64,000 bases of DNA, taken from the NCBI GenBank assembly GCA_028281005.1, contig JANQKS010000036.1, positions 1 through 64,000 on the forward strand, read 5' to 3'. This document shows positions 40,977-51,275 of the stretch, one piece after another. The translations under genes were made by a program, and so were the position numbers. The first letter of the stretch is position 1. Every line of letters begins with the position of its first letter. The notes below the pieces were generated by a model. That model was not told where the DNA came from. It did no database searches and was given only the letters and a program-made list of their open reading frames with translations. The DNA is from Pseudomonadales bacterium. Its GTDB lineage: Bacteria; Pseudomonadota; Gammaproteobacteria; Pseudomonadales; Azotimanducaceae.

Positions 40977-42857
40977 GTGCGTTATCTCATCTCACTCAGC
41001 TTACTGATCATCAGCTTGGCCGGATTACAGTCGGTACAAGCCAACCCACACAGCCTGCCGGTAGATGATCGCTTTCAAGCTTATCTCGACGGTTTAGTGG
41101 CGGCTCAATTCAGCGACTACAAGCTGGCGGGCCTAACCCTGGTGATGGTGAAAGACGGTAAGGTGGTGTTGAAAAAAGGTTACGGCTTTGCCGACCTGGA
41201 AACGGCCACACCCGTAGACCCTGAGCGGCATCTGTTCCGGCCGGGTTCGGTCTCTAAATTGTTCACATGGACCGCGGTCATGCAGTTAGTGGAACAAGGT
41301 AAGCTGGATCTCAATGCGGATGTCGCCACTTATGTGCCGCAGTTTACTATTCCCAACGAATTTGATCAGCCGATGACATTAACCCACATCCTCACCCATA
41401 CGCCGGGGCTGGAGGACGGGGCCGCCGGCTACCTGTTTGGCGACAGTGAAGATGACCTGATCCCCTTAGCGGAAGCACTGGCCAAATACACCCCCGCCCA
41501 AGTACGCCCGCCCGGCACCTATTCGTCTTATTCCAACTGGGCAACCGCGTTGGCGGGTTTAATTATCGCCAATGTCAGTGGCATGAGCTTTGAGGACTAT
41601 GTGCAACAGCACATCTTTACCCCTCTAGGTATGCAACAGGCCACTTTCGACGAACCTCTGCCGGCCGACATCGCCGCGGACATGAGTGTAGGTTATATCA
41701 CTCAACAAGGGGGGCTTGACCCATTGGGGTTTGAGTACATCAAGAACTTTGGACCAGCGGGTGCGATGTCGGCGAGCGCCAGCGCCATGGCGCCGTTTAT
41801 GATCGCGCACCTCAATCAAGGGCAGTTTGAAGACGTGGAGTTACTGCAACCGGAAACCACGGCGCTCATGCACAGCAACCTGTTCACCCACCATCCCAGC
41901 GCCATCGCATGGGCACACGGCTTCTACGAATACCATCGCAACGGTCAGCGCTTCATCGGCCACGCTGGCGATACCATCGCGTTTCATTCGCAGATGGTGT
42001 TGGATCTACAGCACAACTTCGGGTTTTACCTGTCCTTTAACGCCGGTGAAGGCGCCCGCGCACGCACCGCCATCGTTGACGGCATTATCGACTACTTCTA
42101 TCCACCCACCCCCATTGGCTATGCCTATGAACCTTTGGCCGGCAGCGCTGAGCGGATTGCCGAAGTGGCCGGCGCCTACCGCAGCAATCGGCGTTCGTTT
42201 ACCAAGCTTGAAGGTGTTGTCGGTCTGGCCGCGGATCTGCCGATCGTGCCCGCGGGAGAAGGCGCCATTAGCATTCCCGTCCCCATGATCGGCGGCCGCT
42301 TTATCGAAACCGAACCTTATGTGTTCACCGAACAGAGTGGGCAAGGCGTGATTAGCTTTGGGAGGAACGCAGACGGCCAGGTAACTCACGCCTTTATGGG
42401 TTTGTTGGCGGCAGATAAAGTACCCGCCACTCAGCAAGCTGGCAATCATCAGCTGATTGTTCTACTGGCTTTGCTGGCATCGCTGTTTGTGGTCATCAAC
42501 GGCATTCGCAATCGAGCCACGCAGCTTACCGGCCCGGCGCTGTGGGGCAATCGCAGCGTGGTGGGAGCCGCCGCCTGTAATTTGCTGCTGGTGGTGGGTT
42601 TGCTAGCGGTCAGCACCAGCTTTGACATGAACCGTGCGGTATTTGATTTCCCGCCGCCGGGCACAGGGGCTGTGCTGGTGTTTCCCATCTTCAGCCTAGT
42701 GTTTACCATCGCTGCGCTGGTCCTGTTGGTGCCGGTGTGGATGTCGCCCCAATGCGGCGTGTGGGCACGGTTGCGATACACCTATGTCACCCTGGTTTTT
42801 ACGGCGCTATGCTTGGTGTTCAACTATTGGAACATGATCGGCTGGAAGTACTATTGA
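40977..42857 (+). CDS. Serine beta-lactamase-family hydrolase with C-terminal membrane spans
   Basis: The catalytic SxxK is Ser-Val-Ser-Lys in RPGSVSKLFTWTAV (about residue 91), the YxN is in YSSYSNWATALAG, and HTPGLED is typical of family S12 (class C beta-lactamase-like/esterase). GTG 40977 after GGGAGA opens a signal peptide (VRYLISLSLLIISLAG); the frame extends upstream to 40929. After about residue 480 come four or five hydrophobic helices. Members include peptidases and esterases; true beta-lactam resistance is unlikely. It is joined to xthA by a 1-base overlap. Confidence 0.88.
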   Translation: MRYLISLSLLIISLAGLQSVQANPHSLPVDDRFQAYLDGLVAAQFSDYKLAGLTLVMVKDGKVVLKKGYGFADLETATPVDPERHLFRPGSVSKLFTWTAVMQLVEQGKLDLNADVATYVPQFTIPNEFDQPMTLTHILTHTPGLEDGAAGYLFGDSEDDLIPLAEALAKYTPAQVRPPGTYSSYSNWATALAGLIIANVSGMSFEDYVQQHIFTPLGMQQATFDEPLPADIAADMSVGYITQQGGLDPLGFEYIKNFGPAGAMSASASAMAPFMIAHLNQGQFEDVELLQPETTALMHSNLFTHHPSAIAWAHGFYEYHRNGQRFIGHAGDTIAFHSQMVLDLQHNFGFYLSFNAGEGARARTAIVDGIIDYFYPPTPIGYAYEPLAGSAERIAEVAGAYRSNRRSFTKLEGVVGLAADLPIVPAGEGAISIPVPMIGGRFIETEPYVFTEQSGQGVISFGRNADGQVTHAFMGLLAADKVPATQQAGNHQLIVLLALLASLFVVINGIRNRATQLTGPALWGNRSVVGAAACNLLLVVGLLAVSTSFDMNRAVFDFPPPGTGAVLVFPIFSLVFTIAALVLLVPVWMSPQCGVWARLRYTYVTLVFTALCLVFNYWNMIGWKYY

Positions 42858-43627
42858 TGCGCATAGCAACCTGGAACATCAACGGCCTGCGGGCTCGTCT
42901 GGATTACATCAAATTGTGGCTCGAAGCCCGCCAACCCAACGTGGTCGGATTTCAGGAGCTTAAAACCCCAACCGACAACTTTCCCCATGAGTTTTTTGCG
43001 GATCTGGGTTACACCGCTTTGGTGCATGGACAAAAAAGCTGGAACGGTGTCGCTATCCTCACCAACGTGGATGCCGAGCACCGCCAATCCGGCCTGCCCG
43101 GTGAAGACGATTGGGGTGCGCGCCTGATCACAGCGGAGATCGAAGGTGGGCTTGAATTCACCACGGTGTATTGCCCTAACGGTAAATCCGTAGAGCACGA
43201 CGACTACCCTAACAAGCTGCGCTGGTACGACAGCCTGCACAGCCACTGGCAGCAAAGCGGTCACGACAAGCGTATTCTGTGTGGCGATTTCAACATTGTG
43301 CCCACGCCACTGGACAGCTGGCTGGGGACCGAAGGAGACGGCGGCATATTCCACACCGTGGAAGAGCGCCAGCGTTTCACCGCGCTCATGGACACCGGCT
43401 TAACCGACTTATACCGCCATCTTTATCCCGAAGAACAAGCCTTTTCCTGGTGGGATTACCGTGGCGGCGCCTTCCACCGCAAACACGGCTTGCGCATCGA
43501 TTTTCTACTCGGCACCGACGCCGCTGTGGCTGCCACCCAAGAGGTCGTCATCGACCGGGATTTTCGCAAGAAACAAGAAGGCCTGACCGCGTCTGATCAT
43601 GCGCCGGTCTACGCGGATCTAAACTAG
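42857..43627 (+). CDS. xthA: Exodeoxyribonuclease III
   Basis: The 256-residue product has the AP-endonuclease signatures WNINGLRARLDY, VGFQELK, WNGVAIL, GDFNIVPTPLD and SDHAPVYADL. It repairs abasic sites and degrades one strand of duplex DNA. ATG 42857 overlaps the preceding stop (TGATG), so translation is coupled to an unrelated hydrolase gene. Confidence 0.97.
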   Translation: MRIATWNINGLRARLDYIKLWLEARQPNVVGFQELKTPTDNFPHEFFADLGYTALVHGQKSWNGVAILTNVDAEHRQSGLPGEDDWGARLITAEIEGGLEFTTVYCPNGKSVEHDDYPNKLRWYDSLHSHWQQSGHDKRILCGDFNIVPTPLDSWLGTEGDGGIFHTVEERQRFTALMDTGLTDLYRHLYPEEQAFSWWDYRGGAFHRKHGLRIDFLLGTDAAVAATQEVVIDRDFRKKQEGLTASDHAPVYADLN

Positions 43628-43701
43628 CCCAGGTAGCCACACATATTTCACTTAAGCTTTACCCCGGCATCTGGTAAGGTACGCGCTCCAGAATCTAGCC
43701 C

Positions 43702-43707
43702 TATAAT
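43702..43707 (+). promoter_or_regulatory. Possible -10 element of the EF-G gene
   Basis: A perfect TATAAT lies 67 bases before ATG 43775 in the only AT-rich stretch of the gap. No convincing -35 hexamer is found 16-18 bases upstream, so activation or a UP-type element may be needed. Confidence 0.35.
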
Positions 43708-43774
43708 ATTTTCCTTATTTTTCAATAAGTTACGTTGTTGAGGCTATTCATTTACAGGCTTTTCGAGAACCAAC

Positions 43775-45862
43775 ATGACTGACCTAACGCTCTATCGGAA
43801 CATTGGCATCTTCGCCCACGTAGATGCGGGTAAGACCACCACCACCGAACGTATTCTGAAACTCACCGGTAAAATCCACAAAATCGGTGAAGTTCACGAT
43901 GGAGCAGCCACCACCGACTTCATGGAGCAAGAGCAAGAGCGCGGTATCACCATTCAGTCCGCGGCCACCTCCTGCGAGTGGAACGGCCATCGACTCAACA
44001 TCATCGACACACCCGGACACGTCGATTTCACCATTGAAGTGTATCGCTCGTTGAAAGTCCTCGACGGTGGCGTGGGTGTATTTTGCGGCTCCGGTGGTGT
44101 GGAACCACAGTCCGAGACGAACTGGCGTTACGCCAACGAATCCGAAGTCTCCCGCCTGATCTTCGTCAACAAACTCGATCGCCTTGGCGCCGATTTCTAC
44201 CGTGTCGTTGAGCAGATCAAAGATGTCTTGGGCGCGGTGCCGTTGGTAATGACGTTACCCATCGGCATCGAAGACGACTTTGTCGGTGTCATCGACCTGC
44301 TCACGCGTGAAGCCTGGGTGTGGGACGACACCGGTAACCCCGAGGCTTACGAAATCCAGGAAGTACCCGCGGACATGGCCGACCAGGTTGAGGAGTACCG
44401 CGAGCAATTGGTCGAAACCGCCCTGGAACAAGACGACGACCTGATGGAAGCCTACCTGGAAGGTGAAGAACCTTCGGTGGAAGACTTAAAGAAGTGTATC
44501 CGCAAAGGCGCCATAGCATTGGACTTTTTTCCGACCTTCTGCGGCTCTGCCTTTAAGAACAAAGGTGTGCAAAACGTGCTCAACGCCGTGGTTGATTACC
44601 TGCCTAACCCAACCGAAGTAGATCCACAGCCCGAGGTGGACTTGGAAGGTAATGAAACCGGCGGCAAAGCGTTGGTGGATCCAGAGTACCCGCTGCGCGC
44701 ATTGGCGTTCAAAATTATGGACGACCGCTATGGTGCCCTCACCTTCACCCGCATCTATTCCGGTACGCTGAACAAAGGCGACAACGTACTGAATACCTAC
44801 ACCGGCAAAACCGAACGTATCGGCCGGATTGTTGAGATGCATGCCGACTCCCGCGAGGAGCTTGATACCGCGCAAGCCGGTGACATTGTTGCGTTGTTGG
44901 GCATGAAAAACACCCAAACGGGCCACACGCTGTGCGACCCCAACAACCCAGCCACCCTGGAACCGATGGTATTCCCAGATCCGGTGATATCAGTGGCCAT
45001 CGCACCGCGCGACAAAGCTGGCGCAGAGAAGATGGGTATCGCCCTGTCCAAAATGGTGGCGGAAGACCCCTCTTTCTATGTGGAAACCGACGAAGAGTCC
45101 GGTGAGACCATCATGAAGGGCATGGGAGAGCTGCACCTGGATATTAAGGTCGATATTCTCAAGCGTACCCATGGGATTGATGTGGATGTCGGTAAACCTC
45201 AAGTGGCTTACCGCGAAACCATCACCCAACTTGTGGAAGACACTTATACGCACAAGAAACAAACCGGTGGTGCGGGTCAGTTTGCCAAGATCGACTACAT
45301 CATTGAACCGGGTGAAGTTGGCAGCGGCTACGAGTTTGAATCGAAAGTCACCGGCGGCAACGTACCGCGGGAATTCTGGCCGGCGGTGGAGAAAGCGTTT
45401 GGCCAATCCATGGATGAAGGCACCCTCGCCGGCTTCCCACTCCTCGACGTCAAAGTGACTTTGACCGACGGCGGCTACCACCCGGTAGACTCCTCGGCCA
45501 TTGCCTACGAATTGGCGGCCAAAGCGGCGTATCGTCAAACTGTGCCGAAAGCCAGCCCACAAATGCTGGAGCCGATCATGAAGGTGGACGTATTTACCCC
45601 TGACGATCACGTCGGTGACGTTATCGGCGACCTCAACCGCCGCCGCGGCATGATCAAATCCCAGGAAGCTGGGGCTACCGGGGTACGTGTGAAAGCGGAT
45701 TGTCCGTTGGCTGAAATGTTTGGCTACATCGGCGATCTGCGCACCATGACCTCTGGTCGCGGCCAGTTCTCCATGGAGTTTTCACACTACGCGCCGTGCC
45801 CCGCCAATGTCGCGGAAGCGGTCATCGCTGAGGTGAAAGAGCGCAAAGCCGCGATGTCGTAA
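43775..45862 (+). CDS. fusA: Elongation factor G, second-type (FusB/FusA2-like)
   Basis: The 695-residue translational GTPase has G1 [15 protein letters not shown], switch [14 protein letters not shown] and NKLD, then domains II-V ([26 protein letters not shown]). [18 protein letters not shown] and the short spacing after [17 protein letters not shown] resemble the Pseudomonas FusB group more than canonical FusA. It is not in an rpsL-rpsG-tufA operon here. A canonical copy probably exists elsewhere; that is inference. Confidence 0.9.
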   Translation: MTDLTLYRNIGIFAHVDAGKTTTTERILKLTGKIHKIGEVHDGAATTDFMEQEQERGITIQSAATSCEWNGHRLNIIDTPGHVDFTIEVYRSLKVLDGGVGVFCGSGGVEPQSETNWRYANESEVSRLIFVNKLDRLGADFYRVVEQIKDVLGAVPLVMTLPIGIEDDFVGVIDLLTREAWVWDDTGNPEAYEIQEVPADMADQVEEYREQLVETALEQDDDLMEAYLEGEEPSVEDLKKCIRKGAIALDFFPTFCGSAFKNKGVQNVLNAVVDYLPNPTEVDPQPEVDLEGNETGGKALVDPEYPLRALAFKIMDDRYGALTFTRIYSGTLNKGDNVLNTYTGKTERIGRIVEMHADSREELDTAQAGDIVALLGMKNTQTGHTLCDPNNPATLEPMVFPDPVISVAIAPRDKAGAEKMGIALSKMVAEDPSFYVETDEESGETIMKGMGELHLDIKVDILKRTHGIDVDVGKPQVAYRETITQLVEDTYTHKKQTGGAGQFAKIDYIIEPGEVGSGYEFESKVTGGNVPREFWPAVEKAFGQSMDEGTLAGFPLLDVKVTLTDGGYHPVDSSAIAYELAAKAAYRQTVPKASPQMLEPIMKVDVFTPDDHVGDVIGDLNRRRGMIKSQEAGATGVRVKADCPLAEMFGYIGDLRTMTSGRGQFSMEFSHYAPCPANVAEAVIAEVKERKAAMS

Positions 45863-45881
45863 AGACACCGCGCATCGATCG

Positions 45882-45916
45882 AAGCCGTCCGGGTTCTACC
45901 CTGACGGCTTTTTTTT
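45882..45916 (+). terminator. Intrinsic terminator of the EF-G gene
   Basis: AAGCCGTC, then CGGG-TTCTA-CCCT, then GACGGCTT followed by a run of T. Strong stem and eight-base T-run. It stands 20 bases after the stop. Confidence 0.9.
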
Positions 45917-45934
45917 GCGTGTCATTTTTCCAGG

Positions 45935-47317
45935 TTAGTTGTTGAGGGCGGCAGCAAAATGGGCCGCTTGTTCACCCGCTAACTTGCCGAATACGATGCA
46001 CGGTCCAAAGGACCCACCCCCACCGACATAACGATCGCCATGCAGATTCCCCACAGTTTCCCCCGCCGCATACAACCCCGCGATGGGTTTCTCGTCCTCC
46101 CCCAGCACCCGGGTGTCGGCATCTATACGCAGACCCGTCCCAGTCCAGCAGACGATGGCCGGACGCACTTCCACTGCATAAAACGGCGGTTCGCTGATGC
46201 TCTGTAGGCCACCGGATTTGAAAAACGCGCTGTCTGCACCGTTTTGCGCATCGAAATTGTAGCGCGCCACGGTACCCTGCAATCCGCGTGGGTCTACGCC
46301 GGCTGAAGCCGCCAGATCAGCCAGGGTGTTGGCTCGATGAATAACGCCTTCTTCTGCCTTGCGTGCAAGCACATCTGCTACCCAATAGGCCTGGGACATG
46401 GAATTTGGTTTCGCGTCGCGCCGCGCTTGTTCATCAAACACAGCAAACACTGCACTCTGCTGATGGGTGATCAGCCCACCCAGCACGGTATAAGGCGCAG
46501 ATTCATCGGCAAAACGCCGGCCTGCCTGGTTCACCAAAATTAACCAATTGGGCAGCAAAACTTCGAGGTCTCGGCTAAATCCGGGGGTCACCAGCAACAA
46601 GCCACGGTTATGGCCTGCCAGGGTGGCGCCTACACGCTGACCCAACGCAATGCCGTCACCTTGGGCGCCTGCGCTGCCAATGTACCAACCCCAGTCACCG
46701 CTGGCCGCGGCGTCCGGATAGTAGGTTTTGAGCATGTCCGCGTTTGCGCCGAAGCCACCGGTGGCCATGATGACCGCAGCACAGTTGGCGCTGTCTTCCC
46801 CAATTTGAAGGCCCGTCACTTGCCCATCTGCATCCGTGATGAGACCGGTCACCCGAGACTGCAGCACCAAATCCACACCTTTGTGGCTGCGGTGACCGTC
46901 CAACACCTGCACCACTGCCTCACCAGATCCTTCCGGTTGATGGCCGCGTGGGATCGAACCCACCCCGGAGGGGTACACACCCTGGGCGGGAAACTTCACC
47001 CCCAAAGCTTGCAACCACTCAAACGTGGGGGCGCTAAGGTCGCAATAACGACGCACCACGGCCGGATCCACCAACCACTGGTTTAATGTCATGTAGTGTT
47101 CGAACATGGCGTCTGCGGTGTCGCCATATACCCCAGCTTGTGCCTGTACCGAAGTACCGGCGGCATAAAAGTGGCCGCCGCTAAGGCGCGAAGAGCCGCC
47201 CACTTGGGTATCCCCTTCCACCACCAACACGCGCGCGCCGGTATCAGCCGCAGCAACCGCGGCGGACAATCCGGCAGCACCCGCTCCGATGACAATGACA
47301 TCGTAGTCTCTAGGCAT
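45935..47317 (-). CDS. FAD-binding oxidoreductase (fumarate reductase/ketosteroid dehydrogenase family)
   Basis: The 460-residue flavoprotein opens with DVIVIGAGAAGLSAAVAAADTGARVLVVE (Rossmann, GxGxxG) and GGSSRLSGGHFYAAG. It has ATGGFGANADMLKTYYP and ends PIAGLYAAGETVGNLHGDRYVGGGGSFGPCIVFGKLAG, the family signature. It reduces or dehydrogenates a C-C bond of an unknown substrate; no haem domain or signal peptide, so cytoplasmic. ATG 47317. Confidence 0.9.
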   Translation of the reverse strand: MPRDYDVIVIGAGAAGLSAAVAAADTGARVLVVEGDTQVGGSSRLSGGHFYAAGTSVQAQAGVYGDTADAMFEHYMTLNQWLVDPAVVRRYCDLSAPTFEWLQALGVKFPAQGVYPSGVGSIPRGHQPEGSGEAVVQVLDGHRSHKGVDLVLQSRVTGLITDADGQVTGLQIGEDSANCAAVIMATGGFGANADMLKTYYPDAAASGDWGWYIGSAGAQGDGIALGQRVGATLAGHNRGLLLVTPGFSRDLEVLLPNWLILVNQAGRRFADESAPYTVLGGLITHQQSAVFAVFDEQARRDAKPNSMSQAYWVADVLARKAEEGVIHRANTLADLAASAGVDPRGLQGTVARYNFDAQNGADSAFFKSGGLQSISEPPFYAVEVRPAIVCWTGTGLRIDADTRVLGEDEKPIAGLYAAGETVGNLHGDRYVGGGGSFGPCIVFGKLAGEQAAHFAAALNN

Positions 47318-47397
47318 GTTTGAAGTTTAGAGAGTGTGTAAAACCGAGTAAATCGGGGGTTGGCGTGAGGCCACTGCCGGTTAGTGCGAGGATAGAT

Positions 47398-48489
47398 TCA
47401 CACGTTAAACCGAAAGTGTACTACGTCACCATCCGACAGCTCGTAGTCTTTGCCTTCAAGGCGCCAACGACCGGCATCCTTGGCACCCTGCTCACCACCA
47501 TGTGTTACATAGTCTTCGTAGGAGATGACCTCAGCGCGGATAAACCCTTTTTCGAAGTCCGTGTGGATGACACCCGCACCCTGAGGCGCTTTGGCGCCAA
47601 CGGGCACGGTCCAGGCACGCACCTCTTTAGGCCCAGCGGTGAAGTACTGCTGCAGGCCTAACAATTTATAACCGGCGCGGATCACGCGATTTAAACCCGG
47701 CTCTTCAATGCCAAGATCCGCAAGAAACTCCTCACGCTCTTCGTCTTCCAGCTCTGCCACCTCAGCTTCGATCTGATTGCTCACCACCACCACTTCGGCA
47801 GCTTCGGATTGCGCGATGGCTCGAACCTCATCCACCAAGGGGTTGTCCGTTAAACCGTCTTCAGCAACATTAGCGATGTACAGCACTGGCTTGGAAGTTA
47901 TGAAGTGGAATTCCCGGGTCGCTAATTGTTCTTCTTGGCTTAGCTCCGCCGAACGAGCAGGTAAACCGGCCTCCAGTTTTTCTTTGACCTTTTCGAGAAT
48001 ATCCAGCAGGGCTTTGGCTTCTTTGTCTCCGGAATTTGCCACCCGCCGATTACGGTCGTAGACCCGCTCCAAGGTATCCAAGTCTGCCAACGCCAGCTCG
48101 GTGTTGATGATTTCAATATCGTCTTTAGGAGATACCCGGCCGGCCACGTGCACCACATTGTCATCGTCAAAACAACGCACAACGTGGGCAATGGCATCGG
48201 TTTCTCTTATGTGCGCCAGAAACTGGTTACCCAAACCTTCACCCTGGGAGGCACCGGCCACTAGGCCAGCGATGTCGACAAACTCCATGGTGGCCGGGAT
48301 GACCTTTTGTGGCTGTACCAGTTCCGCCAGCTTCTGCAGGCGCGGGTCGGGCACCGGGACAACGCCGGTGTTTGGGTCAATGGTGCAAAAGGGAAAGTTC
48401 TCGGCATCAATACCGGCCTTGGTCAGCGCATTAAACAGCGTCGACTTACCCACATTGGGCATGCCTACAATTCCACATTTAAATCCCAC
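47398..48489 (-). CDS. ychF: Ribosome-binding ATPase YchF
   Basis: GTG 48489 opens [21 protein letters not shown] (P-loop). [27 protein letters not shown] is the G3 region, and the TGS end is [35 protein letters not shown]. At 363 residues it is an Obg-family ATPase that binds the ribosome. The pth gene lies upstream on the same strand, the usual pair. Confidence 0.97.
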   Translation of the reverse strand: MGFKCGIVGMPNVGKSTLFNALTKAGIDAENFPFCTIDPNTGVVPVPDPRLQKLAELVQPQKVIPATMEFVDIAGLVAGASQGEGLGNQFLAHIRETDAIAHVVRCFDDDNVVHVAGRVSPKDDIEIINTELALADLDTLERVYDRNRRVANSGDKEAKALLDILEKVKEKLEAGLPARSAELSQEEQLATREFHFITSKPVLYIANVAEDGLTDNPLVDEVRAIAQSEAAEVVVVSNQIEAEVAELEDEEREEFLADLGIEEPGLNRVIRAGYKLLGLQQYFTAGPKEVRAWTVPVGAKAPQGAGVIHTDFEKGFIRAEVISYEDYVTHGGEQGAKDAGRWRLEGKDYELSDGDVVHFRFNV

Positions 48490-48582
48490 GTTTGCTTCTC
48501 ACGCTTACTTCTTATTCCGTTCGTTTTCGCAACACCGTCGCACGTCTCGCCACGTTAACACCTGTGACCTTTAGTATTGCGT

Positions 48583-49233
48583 CTATGCTGGTTTGTCGGT
48601 GTTGCCTTGTTGTTTTGCTTTCGCGTTCGCATCTTTGTTTGGAGAGCTGGGATGGCTTGCATGCATCACATTCATCGCTTGCTGCCATTGTCCTTGCATC
48701 ATGGCTTGCAACAACGCCGTATCAAAATCGGTAGCCTGCTCGATCAACGTCCGCTCTCCCGCAGGCATGGCACGCTGGGTGAGATAAGCGGTCACCAAAT
48801 TCTTGTCGTTAGGATGGCCAACGCCAATACGCAAGCGGTAGAAGCCGCCGTCATTGCCACAGCCGGCGCGCACACTCTTAACGCCGTTGTGGCCGTTGTC
48901 ACCGCCACCTTGCTTGAGCCGCACAACGCCGGGGGCAAATGCCATCTCGTCGTAAGCCACTAACATTTCGCCCACCTTGAGCTTAAAGAAACGTTGCACC
49001 GCGCCGACGGACTCACCACTGACGTTCATATAGGTGCTGGGTACCAACAGACGGCAGTCCGCTCCTGCGATTAAACCGCGGCCAATTTCACCTTTGAATT
49101 TACTGTCGGCGCTTAACGGCACGGCATAGCGGCGCGATAGTTCCCGCACCCAAAGGGCACCCACATTGTGGCGGGTATGATCGTACTGTGGGCTGGGATT
49201 ACCTAAACCAACGATTAGCTTGAGGGCTGTCAT
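48583..49233 (-). CDS. pth: Peptidyl-tRNA hydrolase
   Basis: KLIVGLGNPSPQYDHTRHNVGALWV holds the catalytic His, and STYMNVSGESVGAVQRFFKL, AYDEMAFAPGVVRLKQGGGDNGHNGVKS complete the fold. It recycles tRNA from drop-off peptidyl-tRNA. The core ends near residue 190; a polar tail of about 25 residues (SPNKDANAKAKQQ) is extra. ATG 49233. Confidence 0.97.
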   Translation of the reverse strand: MTALKLIVGLGNPSPQYDHTRHNVGALWVRELSRRYAVPLSADSKFKGEIGRGLIAGADCRLLVPSTYMNVSGESVGAVQRFFKLKVGEMLVAYDEMAFAPGVVRLKQGGGDNGHNGVKSVRAGCGNDGGFYRLRIGVGHPNDKNLVTAYLTQRAMPAGERTLIEQATDFDTALLQAMMQGQWQQAMNVMHASHPSSPNKDANAKAKQQGNTDKPA

Positions 49234-49278
49234 GCGTGTGCTCGGACCGGCAGCAATGTACCGGCCCGATATACGGCA

Positions 49279-49971
49279 TTATTCGTCGTCACCGCCGTCT
49301 GCATCGTCGGCAGCTTCAGCGTCGCCTTCCGTAGGCGGTGCTTCGGTATCCGCTTCGGCAGCCAACTCTTCTTCCTCTTCCAGACCACCACGCTTAGCGT
49401 TGACACTCACCACAGTGATGTCGTGATCTTCGCCATAGGTGAGGGCAACAACGGTGACTCCCGGCGGCAGCGCTAATCCACTTAGGTGTATCGCGTAACC
49501 TATATCGAGGTCTTGCATGTCCACTTCAATGTACTCGGGTAAGTCTGCCGGTAGACAGCTAATTTCCACTTCGTTGAGGTTGTGGGAAATGATACCGCCG
49601 CCAATCTTCACACCGACGCACTGCTCTTCGTTGATGAAGTGCAGCGGTACGCTCACGTTGATGGGTTTATTTGCACTGACTCGTTGGAAATCGATGTGCA
49701 GCACTTTGCCGCTGGCGGGGTTGCGTTGCAGATCACGCACCACTGCCTGATTTGATTTGCCATCTACCAATACATCCAGGATCTGCGAAAAGAACGCTTC
49801 CTGTTGCATGGCTTTGGCCAGCTCGTTAGTGGCCAGGGTGAGGTTTTGCGGTGCGTCTTCGGCACCATAAATAATGGCCGGGATCTTTTCTCCGGATCGA
49901 CGCAGGCGGCGGCTCGCACCTTTCCCTACATCGGTTCGGATCTCGGCTGTCAGGGCTATTTTATCTGACAT
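49279..49971 (-). CDS. rplY: Ribosomal protein bL25 (CTC form)
   Basis: ATG 49971 follows GGAG. The N-terminal L25 domain binds 5S rRNA (EIRTDVGKGASRRLRRSGEKIPAIIYG, HIDFQRVSANKPI). The C-terminal TL5/CTC domain has VPLHFINEEQC, NEVEISCLPADLPEYIEVDM. An acidic tail (EEEEELAAEADTEAPP) ends it. The 230-residue length is normal for the CTC form. Confidence 0.96.
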   Translation of the reverse strand: MSDKIALTAEIRTDVGKGASRRLRRSGEKIPAIIYGAEDAPQNLTLATNELAKAMQQEAFFSQILDVLVDGKSNQAVVRDLQRNPASGKVLHIDFQRVSANKPINVSVPLHFINEEQCVGVKIGGGIISHNLNEVEISCLPADLPEYIEVDMQDLDIGYAIHLSGLALPPGVTVVALTYGEDHDITVVSVNAKRGGLEEEEELAAEADTEAPPTEGDAEAADDADGGDDE

Positions 49972-50050
49972 GGCTGTCTCCACTTGTTGGTTTAACCCGT
50001 TGTAGCCAGCTTGCGACCAGCCGGCTCCAGGGCGGTTCGATCATCGCTCT

Positions 50051-50150
50051 GTTTCTATCGAAACATCATGTTCCTAGCGGAACGATGGCGTAGCGCTATG
50101 TTCCTATCGCAACGATAACGTAGCGCCATGTTTCTATCGAAACATGGCGC
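50051..50150. repeat. Cluster of four palindromic units between prs and rplY
   Basis: Units GTTTC-TATC-GAAAC (50051), GTTCC-TAGC-GGAAC (50070), GTTCC-TATC-GCAAC (50100) and GTTTC-TATC-GAAAC (50130) recur with spacings of 19, 30 and 30 bases. The last three are joined by a shared TAGCGC spacer. The last unit extends to a perfect 12-base stem (50123-50134 with 50139-50150) that spans the prs stop codon. A REP-like element or an mRNA 3'-protecting array is likely. Confidence 0.85.
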
Positions 50151-51078
50151 TGATCGATTCTTCATTGCTTACTCGCCGAATTGATTCAGCCAGTAAACGG
50201 TCGAGGCTCAGCTGGGTGATCTTGCCACACTGCTTGGCCTCATCGGTGAGCGGTATGGTGTCAGTCACCACCATCTCATCCATTTCGGACGCGGCGATAC
50301 GCTCGAGCGCCGGCCCTGAAAATACAGGGTGGGTCACGTAAGACACCACCTTGATGGCACCCTCGTCTTTGAGCGCCTGTGCCGCAGCACACAAGGTACC
50401 CGCGGTATCTGCTATATCATCCACCAAGATGCAGGTTTTTCCCGCCACATCACCGATGACATTCATCACCCGGCTCTCGTTCGCCTGGGGTCGACGCTTG
50501 TCGATGATCGCCAAATCCAGATCATTGATCTGTTTGGCGATCGCTCGTGCCCGCACCACACCGCCAACATCCGGCGACACCACAATCGGGTTTTCGTAAC
50601 CCGCGGCGCTGATGTGGTCTACCAGCACCGGTGAACCGTACACATTGTCCACCGCAATATTGAAAAAACCCTGGATCTGATCGGCGTGTAAATCCACCGT
50701 CAAAATCCGGTTCACCCCCACCGCGCTGATCATGTCAGCCACCACCTTGGCGCTGATCGAGACCCGCGCCGATCGTGGGCGTCGGTCCTGGCGGGCATAC
50801 CCGTAATACGGAATCACCGCTGTCACCCGAATGGCAGAAGCGCGCTTTATGGCGTCTGCCATGATTAACAGTTCCATCAAGCTGTCGTTGGTCGGCGCGC
50901 AAGTGGACTGCAACAAAAACACATCGGACCCACGGACATTTTCATGGATCTCCACCATGACTTCGCCGTCGCTAAATCGCCCGACGTCTGCCCTTCCCAA
51001 GTCCACACCAAGCTTCCCTGCTACACGCCGTGCAAGCCCCGGGTTGGAACCGCCGGCAAACAGCATCAAATTGGCCAA
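50134..51078 (-). CDS. prs: Ribose-phosphate pyrophosphokinase
   Basis: It makes PRPP from ribose 5-phosphate and ATP. Seen: [48 protein letters not shown] (flexible loop), [22 protein letters not shown] and the PRPP-binding [21 protein letters not shown] 51078 is the start, with GAGGA upstream. 314 residues. tRNA-Gln lies just upstream and probably shares its promoter. Confidence 0.97.
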   Translation of the reverse strand: MANLMLFAGGSNPGLARRVAGKLGVDLGRADVGRFSDGEVMVEIHENVRGSDVFLLQSTCAPTNDSLMELLIMADAIKRASAIRVTAVIPYYGYARQDRRPRSARVSISAKVVADMISAVGVNRILTVDLHADQIQGFFNIAVDNVYGSPVLVDHISAAGYENPIVVSPDVGGVVRARAIAKQINDLDLAIIDKRRPQANESRVMNVIGDVAGKTCILVDDIADTAGTLCAAAQALKDEGAIKVVSYVTHPVFSGPALERIAASEMDEMVVTDTIPLTDEAKQCGKITQLSLDRLLAESIRRVSNEESISAMFR

Positions 51079-51129
51079 GCCATCGTCCTCTTTTCTTTCG
51101 AGATTTGTCTCTAAGAGCGGGTGGTGAAA

Positions 51130-51204
51130 TGGCTGGGGTGGCAGGATTCGAACCTGCGCATGCCGGGATCAAAACCCGGTGCCTTACCGCTTGGCGACAC
51201 CCCA
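51130..51204 (-). tRNA. tRNA-Gln (UUG)
   Basis: 75 bases fold to a full cloverleaf: acceptor TGGGGTG/CACCCCA with encoded GCCA end, D-arm, anticodon loop TTTTGAT with TTG, and T-arm GCAGG-TTCGAATC-CCTGC-like. A tRNA-Gln before prs is the usual arrangement in many gammaproteobacteria. Confidence 0.97.
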
Positions 51205-51220
51205 ATTTTTCGAGCGCGCT

Positions 51221-51249
51221 ATTGTGCGGATCAGGTCACCCTGTGTCAA
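51221..51249 (-). promoter_or_regulatory. Sigma-70 promoter of tRNA-Gln/prs
   Basis: On the minus strand TTGACA (51249-51244), a 17-base spacer, then CACAAT (51226-51221). A GC-rich discriminator follows, as in promoters under stringent control. Transcription would start near 51214, some ten bases before the tRNA. Confidence 0.7.
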
Positions 51250-51275
51250 ACCTAGATCGCTTTGGAATCAACGGC

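Noticed and set aside
40977-42857. Beta-lactamase resistance gene
   Set aside because: The SxxK and YxN motifs occur in the whole S12 family, and the C-terminal membrane helices and genome context point to a housekeeping hydrolase.
50051-50150. Possible short CRISPR array
   Set aside because: The 30-base period is the repeat itself with no unique spacers of constant length, and each unit is a hairpin with different arms.
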